Below are positions 8,339 to 16,008 of a stretch of 64,000 nucleotides of DNA, piece after piece; positions within the stretch are counted from its first letter, which is position 1; each line of letters opens with the position of its first letter. A program made the translations under genes and the position numbers. The DNA comes from Acerihabitans sp015654925 (GTDB lineage: Bacteria; Pseudomonadota; Gammaproteobacteria; Enterobacterales; Enterobacteriaceae): the NCBI RefSeq assembly GCF_047324175.1, contig NZ_CP178732.1, positions 4,774,001 through 4,838,000 on the forward strand, given 5' to 3'. The notes under the pieces are model-generated. The model saw nothing but the letters and a program-made list of their open reading frames with translations. It was not told the origin of the DNA and did no database searches.

Positions 8339-8474
8339 TATTCATTTACACCTCTCATAATGGCGCAACCGCGTTTTTATGCTTCTTCCCCCTCCCCTTA
8401 CCTTCTATTTGTCCTCTTTTGGCGCCGCGGCCCACGGGCGAGTGACATTCATCCATAAAACTGTTAAATTATTC

Positions 8475-8503
8475 TTATGGACTGTACTTCATCACCCTAT
8501 AAT
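8475..8503 (+). promoter_or_regulatory. Possible promoter of the diguanylate cyclase gene
   Basis: A perfect TATAAT at 8498-8503 with a weak TTATGG 17 bases upstream. It would give a leader of roughly 85 bases before the start codon at 8594. Confidence 0.4.
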
Positions 8504-8593
8504 AACGATACTAAATTACCAACAAACTTATTTTTCAGGATTCGTGTCGTCTGTTAGTACCATATTGAACAGCCGGGGCTCAAAAGTTAAGAC

Positions 8594-9652
8594 ATGATAA
8601 ATACAACCAACTATGACGAACTCCGCAAGAGTAAGCTTCGTTTATCGTTGCTATTATTCCTGTTTCTCAATATAGCTTTCTCAATATTTTATGTCACCAC
8701 AGCAATAAACAATACCCATTCGCCGACACTTCCGTCCATGCTGGTGGCGATTTTCAGTGGTATTACTTTATTATTAAGTAATTCCAAACTGCGCAACTAT
8801 CCATATCTACTGAATATTTTTGCATTTATTATCGGTTTACTGTGGTCTTGGCATATTGCTTTGCGTTTTACGCAACTTCAACCTTATGATAACAATTTTC
8901 TGCTCTTTAGCCTGATGATGGTTTTCTTCATTAGCGCCATTTCCCTGGCGGATTATTTCATCGCATTTTGTTTGCATAGCCTGCCGCCGGCTCTGACGGT
9001 GCTGGCCCTGGATCAGTTTAGCCATATACTGGCCTTGCTCTTCACTATCGCCCTGCCGCTGATAAGCCTTTCGCTGCATATTCTGATGCAAAAACGCAGC
9101 GAAGCCTTTACTTCCGAGCTGTTCAACCGGCTAAGCGAGGAGCGGGAAAAGTTCAGCGATCTCAGTATGATCGACCCGCTTACCGGACTTTTTAACCGCC
9201 GCGGCCTGCAAAATAAGCTGGCCAATCTGGGCGGCGGCGCTTCCACCAATCATTATATCCTGCTGCTGGATATCGACCATTTCAAGGCTTACAACGACAA
9301 TTATGGGCACACCATGGGCGACAATGCGCTGGTCGCCGTGGCGGTGGCTATTCGCGACGCGGTGCGCTCCCGGGATATCGTAGTGCGCTACGGCGGGGAA
9401 GAGTTTTTAGTATTGCTCATTGATGTCGATGAAATTTACGCCCTGGCCAGCGCCGAAAATGTCAGGCAGGCGGTATTGGACCTGAAAATTCCCCATATGT
9501 TTAACGATAAGGTTTCCACCACGGTGACCCTTAGCGCCGGCATCGCTATTATGTCCGACAGCGATATCGAAGCATCCCTTTCCGCCGCCGACAGCGCCCT
9601 TTATCTGGCCAAAAGCCGCGGAAGAAACTCGGTTGAAATTGCCATCAAATAG
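8594..9652 (+). CDS. Membrane-anchored GGDEF diguanylate cyclase
   Basis: Likely makes cyclic di-GMP from two GTP. The 352-residue protein has about six hydrophobic segments in residues 15-165 (a MASE-like membrane region I cannot assign to a family), a short linker/coiled stretch around 168-190, then a GGDEF domain. The domain has the DPLTGLFNRRG start, the DIDHFKAYND metal site, RYGGEEF as the active-site loop, and an RxxD inhibitory site (RSRD) five residues before it, so product inhibition is likely. No EAL domain and no periplasmic sensor of size. E. coli has no such gene here; it sits at the junction between two blocks that are far apart in E. coli. The ribosome binding site is weak. 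Confidence 0.9.
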   Translation: MINTTNYDELRKSKLRLSLLLFLFLNIAFSIFYVTTAINNTHSPTLPSMLVAIFSGITLLLSNSKLRNYPYLLNIFAFIIGLLWSWHIALRFTQLQPYDNNFLLFSLMMVFFISAISLADYFIAFCLHSLPPALTVLALDQFSHILALLFTIALPLISLSLHILMQKRSEAFTSELFNRLSEEREKFSDLSMIDPLTGLFNRRGLQNKLANLGGGASTNHYILLLDIDHFKAYNDNYGHTMGDNALVAVAVAIRDAVRSRDIVVRYGGEEFLVLLIDVDEIYALASAENVRQAVLDLKIPHMFNDKVSTTVTLSAGIAIMSDSDIEASLSAADSALYLAKSRGRNSVEIAIK

Positions 9653-9965
9653 CCGGAACAGCTTGGCATACTAACCATTAGGACAAAATAGTATAACGAT
9701 GGATGCGGGTTCAATATGACCTGCGGCTTATTTATTTTGCCACATTAGGTTAATGTTATATTTTGCTAAAAAAAGCCTCAGTATTATCCTAATAATAAAT
9801 GAATATAAAGTTGATTTAATTTGCGGTTTTATTCATTTAATTTTCCTGCCTTATCCCGATCGTGAAATCAACCGGTGGGGGATTTATCTGCCTTTTCTGC
9901 CTTGATACCTTGGCGATCCCACACTAGGCTTAGTGCAGTTCGTTATTCATCAATAGGAGAATATG
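9653..9965. other. AT-rich intergenic region before yhbO
   Basis: About 310 bases without a gene. Mostly AT-rich (9690-9850). A small palindrome CACTA-GGCT-TAGTG lies at 9922-9935, some 30 bases before yhbO, and AGGAGA at 9955-9960 is the yhbO ribosome binding site. No terminator is evident after the cyclase gene. Confidence 0.4.
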
Positions 9966-10487
9966 ATGAGCAAGAAAATCGCGGTCTTAATCACCGATGA
10001 ATTTGAAGACTCCGAATTCACCTCGCCGGCGCAAACCTATCAGCAGGCGGGCCATCAGGTTGTCACCATTGAAAAAAAAGCGGGCAATACCGTAACCGGC
10101 AAACGCGGCGAGGCCAAGGTAACCATCGATAAATCTATCGATGATGTTAGCGTGGATGAGTTCGACGCCCTCTTGCTGCCCGGCGGCCATTCGCCGGATT
10201 CACTGCGCGGCGACGATCGTTTCGTTGATTTTACCCGGGCCTTTGCCTTAAGCGGCAAGCCGATTTTCGCTATCTGTCATGGCCCGCAGTTGCTAATCAG
10301 CGCCGATGCGGTGCGCGGTAAAAAAATGACTACCGTCAAACCGGTGGTGGTGGACCTGAAAAACGCCGGGGCCGATTTCTTTGATAAAGAGGTGGTGGTC
10401 GATAACGACGTGCTGGTGACCAGCCGTACGCCCGATGACTTGCCCGCTTTTAATCGCGAATCCCTGCGCATTTTGAATAAAAAATAG
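9966..10487 (+). CDS. yhbO: PfpI/DJ-1 family stress protein YhbO
   Basis: 173-residue member of the PfpI/DJ-1 superfamily. E. coli YhbO protects against oxidative, heat and acid stress and has been described as a protein deglycase; that activity is debated. The nucleophilic cysteine sits in the AICHGPQLL elbow, preceded by LLLPGGHSPD, and the conserved glutamate of the triad region is in DEFEDSEF. Two ATG codons are adjacent (9963 and 9966); I chose 9966 because it agrees with the MSKKIAVL start of the family and has better spacing to AGGAG. It converges on yhbP with three bases between the stop codons, as in E. coli. Confidence 0.95.
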   Translation: MSKKIAVLITDEFEDSEFTSPAQTYQQAGHQVVTIEKKAGNTVTGKRGEAKVTIDKSIDDVSVDEFDALLLPGGHSPDSLRGDDRFVDFTRAFALSGKPIFAICHGPQLLISADAVRGKKMTTVKPVVVDLKNAGADFFDKEVVVDNDVLVTSRTPDDLPAFNRESLRILNKK

Positions 10488-10490
10488 CCG

Positions 10491-10976
10491 TTATTTTCCC
10501 TGAGCCACCGCCAGGCCCGCCTCATCTGCGGGCCTGTTTGCTTCTTCCCGCAGCCATTTTAGCTTGGTGCCAAAACCCAATTTGTTGTTGGTCAGTTTGA
10601 CCTCGTCCAGCCGCAGGCTCCAGATAGGCGAAACCGAGAGTTTGGCCAGCGGAAACCGGGAAGTGTACAGCCGTTTCGCCACCTGGGCTTCATCGCCGGC
10701 CAGCAGGCTCACCTCACCGCTGTACTGCACCCCTTTAATCAGACTGATGGTAATGGTCTGGTCGCTGACGGTACCGGCCACGTGCTGGTGTTCAGCCAAC
10801 AAAGTGCCATGGCGGGTGGTGTGATCGGTGAGAAAATAAAACGCCATCGACGATTCATTAAAAACATAAAAAAAGTTGGCGCACCACAGCGAGTCCGCAT
10901 CGCCGACGCACATCGACAATACGTGCTGCTTTTTTAAATAAGCGGTGATGGCTTTGAGGGAAGTGTCCGTCGTCAC
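10491..10976 (-). CDS. yhbP: YhbP/UPF0306 family protein
   Basis: 161-residue protein similar to E. coli YhbP along its length (KKQHVLSMCV, LWCANFFYVF, TRHG, AGTV, KGVQYSGEV, IRLDEVK-like SLRLDEVKLTNN, LGFG-KLKWLR). The family looks like a split-barrel FMN-binding fold related to pyridoxamine-phosphate oxidases, but no reaction is established. The C terminus is about 14 residues longer than in E. coli and rich in alanine. Transcribed towards yhbO. Confidence 0.9.
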   Translation of the reverse strand: MTTDTSLKAITAYLKKQHVLSMCVGDADSLWCANFFYVFNESSMAFYFLTDHTTRHGTLLAEHQHVAGTVSDQTITISLIKGVQYSGEVSLLAGDEAQVAKRLYTSRFPLAKLSVSPIWSLRLDEVKLTNNKLGFGTKLKWLREEANRPADEAGLAVAQGK

Positions 10977-11222
10977 AATAAGTCCTTTGTCCTTATATGG
11001 TTATAAGCAGCATATAGCGCTTGTCGATAAATTGTCCAATCTTTTCCAGCCGCCCTGACCGACATTTTTCGCCAATGCCGGCCCGTTTTCACACCGCCCG
11101 CGACCGTGGACCCAAATCCGTCCCCCTTGCCGCCGCCCGGGCAAAATAGGGTACAATACCCACCGAACTATTTGGCGCTTACCCTTTCGCCGGACCAGGG
11201 CATCAATCCATGACAACTAGCC

Positions 11223-11552
11223 ATGACCACTAGCTGGTATCTCTACCTGATACGCACCGGCAGCGGCGCGCTTTATACCGGCGTCACCACCGATGTGAGC
11301 CGGCGCCTGGAACAGCATCAGCGGGGCTGCGGGGCCAAGGCCCTGCGGGGTAAAGGACCGCTGACGCTGGCGTTTCACTGCCCGGCGGGCGACCGTGGCA
11401 ATGCGTTGCAATGGGAATACCGCATCAAGCAATTGACGCGCACTCAAAAAGAGCTGCTGGTCGCCAGTCAGGCGCAATCATTGGAAGGCATATGGCCCAG
11501 TTTACAGCCGGGCCCCGCCCGCCAGCGGCGCCTCAAAGCGCGGCTTGATTAA
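11223..11552 (+). CDS. yhbQ: GIY-YIG domain protein YhbQ
   Basis: 109-residue single-domain GIY-YIG protein. The motif reads YLYLIRTGSGALYTG, followed by TTDVSRRLEQH with the catalytic arginine, then KALRGKGPLTL, EYRIKQLTR and a lysine/glutamate-rich end. Members are nuclease-fold proteins; E. coli YhbQ has been linked to DNA repair or exonuclease activity, but its role is not settled. A short out-of-frame ATG precedes it at 11210 within an imperfect local duplication (atgacaactag/atgaccactag). The 3' end overlaps the convergent yhbS by 20 bases. Confidence 0.93.
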   Translation: MTTSWYLYLIRTGSGALYTGVTTDVSRRLEQHQRGCGAKALRGKGPLTLAFHCPAGDRGNALQWEYRIKQLTRTQKELLVASQAQSLEGIWPSLQPGPARQRRLKARLD

Positions 11553-12042
11553 AGGGCTCGGCAAATTCCACCTGGCCGCTGACGCCTTCCAGGGCGTCTT
11601 CCGCCAGCGTGAACAGTTGGAAAGCGGCTTCGGCGCCCGGCCAGCGGCAATGCAGCCGCGAGCGCGCGGCCGGGGTAAATCCGCAACGCGAGTAATAACC
11701 GGGTTCGCCTAAGACCACCACCGCGCGATAGCTAAATTCATTGAGCGTATCCAGGCCTTCATAGATCAACTGCTGGGCAATGCCCTGGCGGCGATAGGCC
11801 GCGTCCACCGCCAGCGGCGCCAGTCCGACCCATTGACAATCCTCGCCGTCGATCCAGACCGGGCTAAAGGCGGCATAACCGATTACGCCGCCCTCATCGT
11901 CGGTGGCGACGATACCGAGCGTGAGCAGGCCGTCTTCCCGCAGCCGATGTACCAAATCCGCTTCGATATCACGTCCGAATGCGCGGCGCAGCAGGCTATC
12001 GATCCCCGGCGCGTCTACCGGAATTTCTACGCGGATTAACAA
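11533..12042 (-). CDS. yhbS: GNAT-family N-acetyltransferase YhbS
   Basis: 169-residue GNAT protein close to E. coli YhbS (167 residues). Visible are the MLIRVEIPVDAPGID start, LREDGLLTLGIVATDDEG, and the acetyl-CoA loop YRRQGIAQQLIYEGL. The small molecule or protein acetylated is unknown to me. Its start overlaps the end of ubiT by seven bases, so the two are probably translated together as in E. coli. Confidence 0.93.
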   Translation of the reverse strand: MLIRVEIPVDAPGIDSLLRRAFGRDIEADLVHRLREDGLLTLGIVATDDEGGVIGYAAFSPVWIDGEDCQWVGLAPLAVDAAYRRQGIAQQLIYEGLDTLNEFSYRAVVVLGEPGYYSRCGFTPAARSRLHCRWPGAEAAFQLFTLAEDALEGVSGQVEFAEPFNQAAL

Positions 12043-12560
12043 GGCTGGGATACGCGGATGCCCTTTGCATCCGCGCCCTCTTTTAAACCCGCCTCGATAA
12101 ACCCGGCCATTTGCAGCAGCGCCGTGCGCAGCAAGGCGGGCATGGTATCCAAGTCGATGGAATCCATCAGGTTTTTCACATACAGGCCAAGTTCGGTATC
12201 GCCTTCGATCCGCAGGCGGCGTTGAAAAAACAGGGTATCGGGATCTTCTTTGCGCGCGGCAATCAAGATCAGATCGTTGGCGTTGCCGGTGAAGCTCACA
12301 TCGGCCTTCGCCTCCTGGCTGACGACTAACCGATCGGCTTCAAGGGTCATATACCATTGCAACCCTAAATCGCTGACCTCGATCTTCAGCCAGCGCCCCG
12401 CCAGAAAGGCCAGATCGCCTTCGGCCAGTGCTTCGCGGAACTGCCAGCGCAGCACTTGTTCCAGCAATTGGCGCTGTAGCGCAAACGGGGTGAATTTAAT
12501 TGGCAAGCGCAACAGCGACGGCCCCCGGCGCACCAACCGTGCTCGTAGTTTATCCAACAC
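12036..12560 (-). CDS. ubiT: Ubiquinone biosynthesis accessory factor UbiT (SCP2 domain)
   Basis: 174-residue SCP2-domain lipid-binding protein (formerly YhbT). UbiT, with UbiU and UbiV, is required for the oxygen-independent route of ubiquinone synthesis, where it probably presents hydrophobic intermediates. Visible: MLDKLRARLVRRGPSLLRLPIKFTPFALQ start, the LAFLAGRWLKIEVSDLGLQWYMT strand region, and DVSFTGNANDLILIAARKEDPDTLFFQRRL. It diverges from ubiU across 291 bases, the arrangement found in E. coli. An FNR-type site would be expected there, but I could not find a good TTGAT-N4-ATCAA match. Confidence 0.93.
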   Translation of the reverse strand: MLDKLRARLVRRGPSLLRLPIKFTPFALQRQLLEQVLRWQFREALAEGDLAFLAGRWLKIEVSDLGLQWYMTLEADRLVVSQEAKADVSFTGNANDLILIAARKEDPDTLFFQRRLRIEGDTELGLYVKNLMDSIDLDTMPALLRTALLQMAGFIEAGLKEGADAKGIRVSQPC

Positions 12561-12851
12561 TGTTTCTACTCCTCTTAAAGAATCTGCGCCTATTTTGCCA
12601 CAGTGATAAAAACTGGTCGGTGTCTATATCAATTATTTTCAAACAAAGATTAGCTAATTAATGGCGTTTATTGCGGCTTTTAATGCTGCCATAACCCCAT
12701 AAGCTGCCTCAAATCAAAATTATCCCGGCCAACCTTATTTAGAATTGCGGTGATTACCGTTAACCATTTGTTGCTAAAACGACCTGTTGCTCATTCATTC
12801 CCCCAGCCTGACGCTCCGCGCGCCGTGGCCAAGACAACTATCTGGAGCTTT
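12561..12851. other. ubiT-ubiU divergent promoter region
   Basis: 291 bases separating two genes for anaerobic ubiquinone synthesis. It is AT-rich between 12600 and 12740. Known biology predicts FNR control. I scanned for paired TTGAT/ATCAA half-sites and found only isolated ATCAA half-sites (for example near 12628 and 12714), so no operator is claimed. Confidence 0.4.
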
Positions 12852-13847
12852 ATGGAGTTGCTATGTCCCGCCGGTAACCTGCCGGCCCTCAAAGCGGCGA
12901 TCGATAATGGCGCCGACGCGGTCTATATCGGCCTGAAGGACGACACCAACGCCCGCCATTTCGCCGGCCTGAACTTTACCGATAAGCGCCTGCAGGAAGC
13001 GCAGGAATATGTACACCGCCATCAGCGCAAATTGCATATCGCCATCAATACCTTTGCCCACCCCGACGGCTACGCCCGGTGGCAGCGGGCCGTGGATATG
13101 GCGGCCCAGGCCGGCGCCGACGCGCTGATCCTGGCCGATCCCGCCATGCTGGAATACGCGGCGCTGCACTATCCGCAGATCGAGCGCCATGTATCGGTGC
13201 AGGCATCGGCCACCAACGAGGCGGCGATCCGATTCTACCAGCGCAACTTCGACGTGGCGCGGGTGGTCCTGCCGCGCGTACTGTCGATGCATCAGGTCAA
13301 ACAGCTGGCCTTGGTCAGCCCGGTGCCCCTGGAAGTGTTTGCGTTCGGCAGCCTGTGCATTATGGCCGAAGGCCGCTGTTATCTTTCATCTTACCTGACC
13401 GGGGAATCGCCCAACACCGTCGGGGCCTGTTCGCCGGCGCGGTTCGTCCGCTGGCAACAAACCGAGGACGGCATGGAATCACGCCTGAACGATGTGCTGA
13501 TCGACCGGTATCAGCCGGATGAAAATGCCGGTTACCCTACCCTGTGCAAGGGCCGTTATTACGTGAACGGACAGCGTTACCATACCCTGGAAGAGCCCAC
13601 CAGCCTAAATACTTTATCCCTGCTGCCGGAGCTATACGCCGCCAAGATTGCGTCGGTAAAGATCGAGGGCCGGCAACGCAGCCCCGCCTATGTCAGCCAG
13701 GTAACCAAAGTCTGGCGCCAGGCCATCGACAGCTGTAAGAACGACCCCCAGGCCTTTGTGCCGCAGCCTGCCTGGACCGAAGCGCTCGGCGCGGTGTCCG
13801 AGGGTACCCAGACCACCCTGGGCGCGTACCACCGCCGCTGGCAGTAA
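12852..13847 (+). CDS. ubiU: O2-independent ubiquinone hydroxylation protein UbiU
   Basis: 331-residue peptidase-U32-like iron-sulfur protein (formerly YhbU). With UbiV it forms a heterodimer that hydroxylates ubiquinone precursors without oxygen, using prephenate as oxygen donor in E. coli. Each partner carries a 4Fe-4S cluster; the cysteines are seen here in GSLCIMAEGRCYLSS, VGACSPARF and TLCKGRYY. The frame is open from 12750, but similarity starts at the MELLCPAGNLPALKAA methionine at 12852, which has GGAG upstream. ubiV follows after 13 bases. Confidence 0.96.
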   Translation: MELLCPAGNLPALKAAIDNGADAVYIGLKDDTNARHFAGLNFTDKRLQEAQEYVHRHQRKLHIAINTFAHPDGYARWQRAVDMAAQAGADALILADPAMLEYAALHYPQIERHVSVQASATNEAAIRFYQRNFDVARVVLPRVLSMHQVKQLALVSPVPLEVFAFGSLCIMAEGRCYLSSYLTGESPNTVGACSPARFVRWQQTEDGMESRLNDVLIDRYQPDENAGYPTLCKGRYYVNGQRYHTLEEPTSLNTLSLLPELYAAKIASVKIEGRQRSPAYVSQVTKVWRQAIDSCKNDPQAFVPQPAWTEALGAVSEGTQTTLGAYHRRWQ

Positions 13848-13860
13848 CAGGAGATCCGCT

Positions 13861-14739
13861 ATGAAATATGCATTAGGCCCGGTGCTCTATTACTGGTCAA
13901 AACCGGATATCGAGGCGTTTTACCAGTTGGCGCGCGCGAGCAGCGCCGATATCGTTTATCTGGGCGAGACCATTTGCAGCAAGCGCCGCGCCTTGAAAAC
14001 CGCCGACTGGCTGGACCTGGCCAAACAGGTGGCGCAGTCGGGCAAGCAGGTGGTGATATCGACGCTGGCGCTGATTCAGGCACCCTCGGAACTGACCGAA
14101 CTCAAACGCTATCTGGATAACGGCGACTTTTTGCTGGAAGCCAATGATATCGGCATCGTGCAACTGGCGGCGGAATATCGGCTGCCGTTTGTCGCCGGCC
14201 CGGCGTTGAATTGCTATAACGCTTATACCCTGCGTATCCTGCACCGCCAGGGCATGGTGCGCTGGTGCATGCCGGTGGAACTGTCCCGTGAATGGCTGGG
14301 CAATACTCTCGACCAGTGCGCAGAGCTGGGTTTTCGCGGGCAATTCGAGGTTGAGTTATTCAGCTATGGCCATTTACCGCTGGCCTATTCCGCCCGATGT
14401 TTCACCGCCCGGTCGGAAAACCGGCCGAAAGATGAATGCGAAACCTGCTGTAGCCAGTATCCACAGGGACGGGAGGTGCTGTCGCAGGAGCAGCAAAAGG
14501 TCTTCGTGCTCAACGGCATCCAGACCCAAAGCGGCTATTGCTATAATTTGATCAACGAGCAAACCTCCATGCAGGGGCTGGTGGATGTGGTGCGCCTGTC
14601 GCCCCAAGGGCCGGATACCGTCGCCATGCTGGATCGGTTCCGGGCGAATCAGTACGGAGAGCAGCCACTGCCTCTTACCCGCCAGATGGACTGTAATGGC
14701 TATTGGCGCCGCATCCCCGGCCTGGAACTGGTGGATTAA
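13861..14739 (+). CDS. ubiV: O2-independent ubiquinone hydroxylation protein UbiV
   Basis: 292-residue partner of UbiU (formerly YhbV), also U32-like with a 4Fe-4S cluster. Cysteines stand in GPALNCYNAYT, ARCFTARS and DECETCCSQYP. MKYALGPVLYYW is the family start, and AGGAGA lies before the ATG at 13861. It is co-transcribed with ubiU (13-base gap). A terminator follows at 14779, so the unit is ubiU-ubiV only and yhbW has its own transcript. Confidence 0.96.
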   Translation: MKYALGPVLYYWSKPDIEAFYQLARASSADIVYLGETICSKRRALKTADWLDLAKQVAQSGKQVVISTLALIQAPSELTELKRYLDNGDFLLEANDIGIVQLAAEYRLPFVAGPALNCYNAYTLRILHRQGMVRWCMPVELSREWLGNTLDQCAELGFRGQFEVELFSYGHLPLAYSARCFTARSENRPKDECETCCSQYPQGREVLSQEQQKVFVLNGIQTQSGYCYNLINEQTSMQGLVDVVRLSPQGPDTVAMLDRFRANQYGEQPLPLTRQMDCNGYWRRIPGLELVD

Positions 14740-14778
14740 CCGCCCAGGCCGCGCCGTCACGCAGAAGCCAGTTTGCTA

Positions 14779-14805
14779 GCCCGCCGGTTCGGCGGGTTGT
14801 TTGTT
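14779..14805 (+). terminator. Intrinsic terminator of ubiUV
   Basis: Seven-base stem cccgccg/cggcggg with a three-base loop (14780-14796), followed by ttgtttgtt. It starts 40 bases after the ubiV stop. Confidence 0.75.
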
Positions 14806-14936
14806 CCTAAGGTCTCCCCTTAAGCGATACCCCTAAAAACATAAGCAGTATCAGAAATCACCCTTTTGGTTAATACTCATAGTTATCATTAGCCGACAAT
14901 AAGTATCGGTAACGACTGACTGCGAGCATACCCATT

Positions 14937-15947
14937 ATGTCAAAACCAGGCCCTATTCCTTTCTCGGTCCTCGATCTATCCCCGGTCCCCCAGGGCGCGA
15001 CGCCGCGCCGCGCCTTCGAGTCCTCGCTGGATTTAGCGCGCCATGCGGAAACCTGGGGCTACCATCGTTACTGGCTGGCGGAGCACCATAATATGACCGG
15101 CATCGCCAGCGCCGCCACGTCGGTATTACTCGGTTATATTGCCGGCGGCACCCAGACCCTGCGCCTGGGGTCCGGCGGCGTCATGTTGCCCAATCACGCG
15201 CCGCTGGTGATTGCCGAGCAGTTCGGCACCCTGGAAACCCTCTATCCCGGACGTATCGATCTCGGCCTGGGGCGGGCGCCGGGTACCGATCAACGCACGA
15301 TGATCGCCCTGCGCCGCCACCTCGGCGGCGAAGTGGATAATTTCCCCCGGGACGTACAGGAACTGCTGGCTTATTTCGATGACGTACAGCCGGGCCAGCC
15401 GGTACAGGCGGTGCCGGGCCAGGGGCTACATGTGCCGATATGGCTGTTAGGCTCCAGCCTGTACAGCGCCCAGCTGGCGGCGGCGCTGGGCCTGCCGTTC
15501 TCGTTCGCCTCGCATTTTGCGCCGGATATGCTTTGGCAGGCATTGGATATTTACCGCCAGCAATTTAAGCCGTCCGCGTATTTGGAACACCCCTACGCCA
15601 TGGTCTGTATTAACGTGGTGGCCGCCGATAGCGAACGGGATGCGCGGTTCCTGTTTACGTCGATGCAGCAGCAGTTTATTAATCTGCGCCGCGGGCGTCC
15701 CGGCCCGCTGCCGGCGCCGGTGGAAGATATCGAAGCGCTATGGTCGGCCGGCGAGCAGTACGGCGTCGAGCAGGCGCTGCGCATGTCGGTGGTGGGCGAC
15801 CGGGATCAGGTTCGCGCGGGTCTGCAGGCGGTGATCGAGCAGACCGGTACGGATGAGCTGATGATCAACGGGCAGATTTTCGATCATCAAGCCCGGCTGC
15901 GCTCATTTGAGCTGGCCATCGGCGTACGCGACGAACTCACGTTCTGA
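14937..15947 (+). CDS. yhbW: Luciferase-like monooxygenase YhbW
   Basis: 336-residue bacterial-luciferase-family protein (LLM class, flavin-dependent TIM barrel), close to E. coli YhbW (335 residues). Marks include RYWLAEHHNMTGIAS, GSGGVMLPNHAPLVIAEQFG, LGLGRAPGTD and LLGSSLYSAQLAA. The substrate is unknown. Start ATG at 14937 fits the family. It is separated from ubiV by a terminator and from the convergent deaD by a bidirectional terminator. Position next to the anaerobic ubiquinone genes is conserved in E. coli, but I infer no functional link. Confidence 0.93.
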   Translation: MSKPGPIPFSVLDLSPVPQGATPRRAFESSLDLARHAETWGYHRYWLAEHHNMTGIASAATSVLLGYIAGGTQTLRLGSGGVMLPNHAPLVIAEQFGTLETLYPGRIDLGLGRAPGTDQRTMIALRRHLGGEVDNFPRDVQELLAYFDDVQPGQPVQAVPGQGLHVPIWLLGSSLYSAQLAAALGLPFSFASHFAPDMLWQALDIYRQQFKPSAYLEHPYAMVCINVVAADSERDARFLFTSMQQQFINLRRGRPGPLPAPVEDIEALWSAGEQYGVEQALRMSVVGDRDQVRAGLQAVIEQTGTDELMINGQIFDHQARLRSFELAIGVRDELTF

Positions 15948-15963
15948 CCCGATCGGCACCCAT

Positions 15964-15992
15964 AAAAAAACCCGCCGATTGGCGGGTTTTTT
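15964..15992. terminator. Bidirectional terminator between yhbW and deaD
   Basis: Stem cccgcc/ggcggg with a gatt loop, flanked by seven A on the left and six T on the right, so it can work for both convergent genes. Confidence 0.85.
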
Positions 15993-16008
15993 ATTAGCGC
16001 GTTAACGC

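Noticed and set aside
8042..8458. Two small frames with identical starts across tRNA-Leu copies 2 and 3
   Set aside because: They are translations of the tRNA sequences themselves.
12561..12851. FNR operator expected between ubiT and ubiU
   Set aside because: Only isolated ATCAA half-sites were found; no pair with the right spacing.
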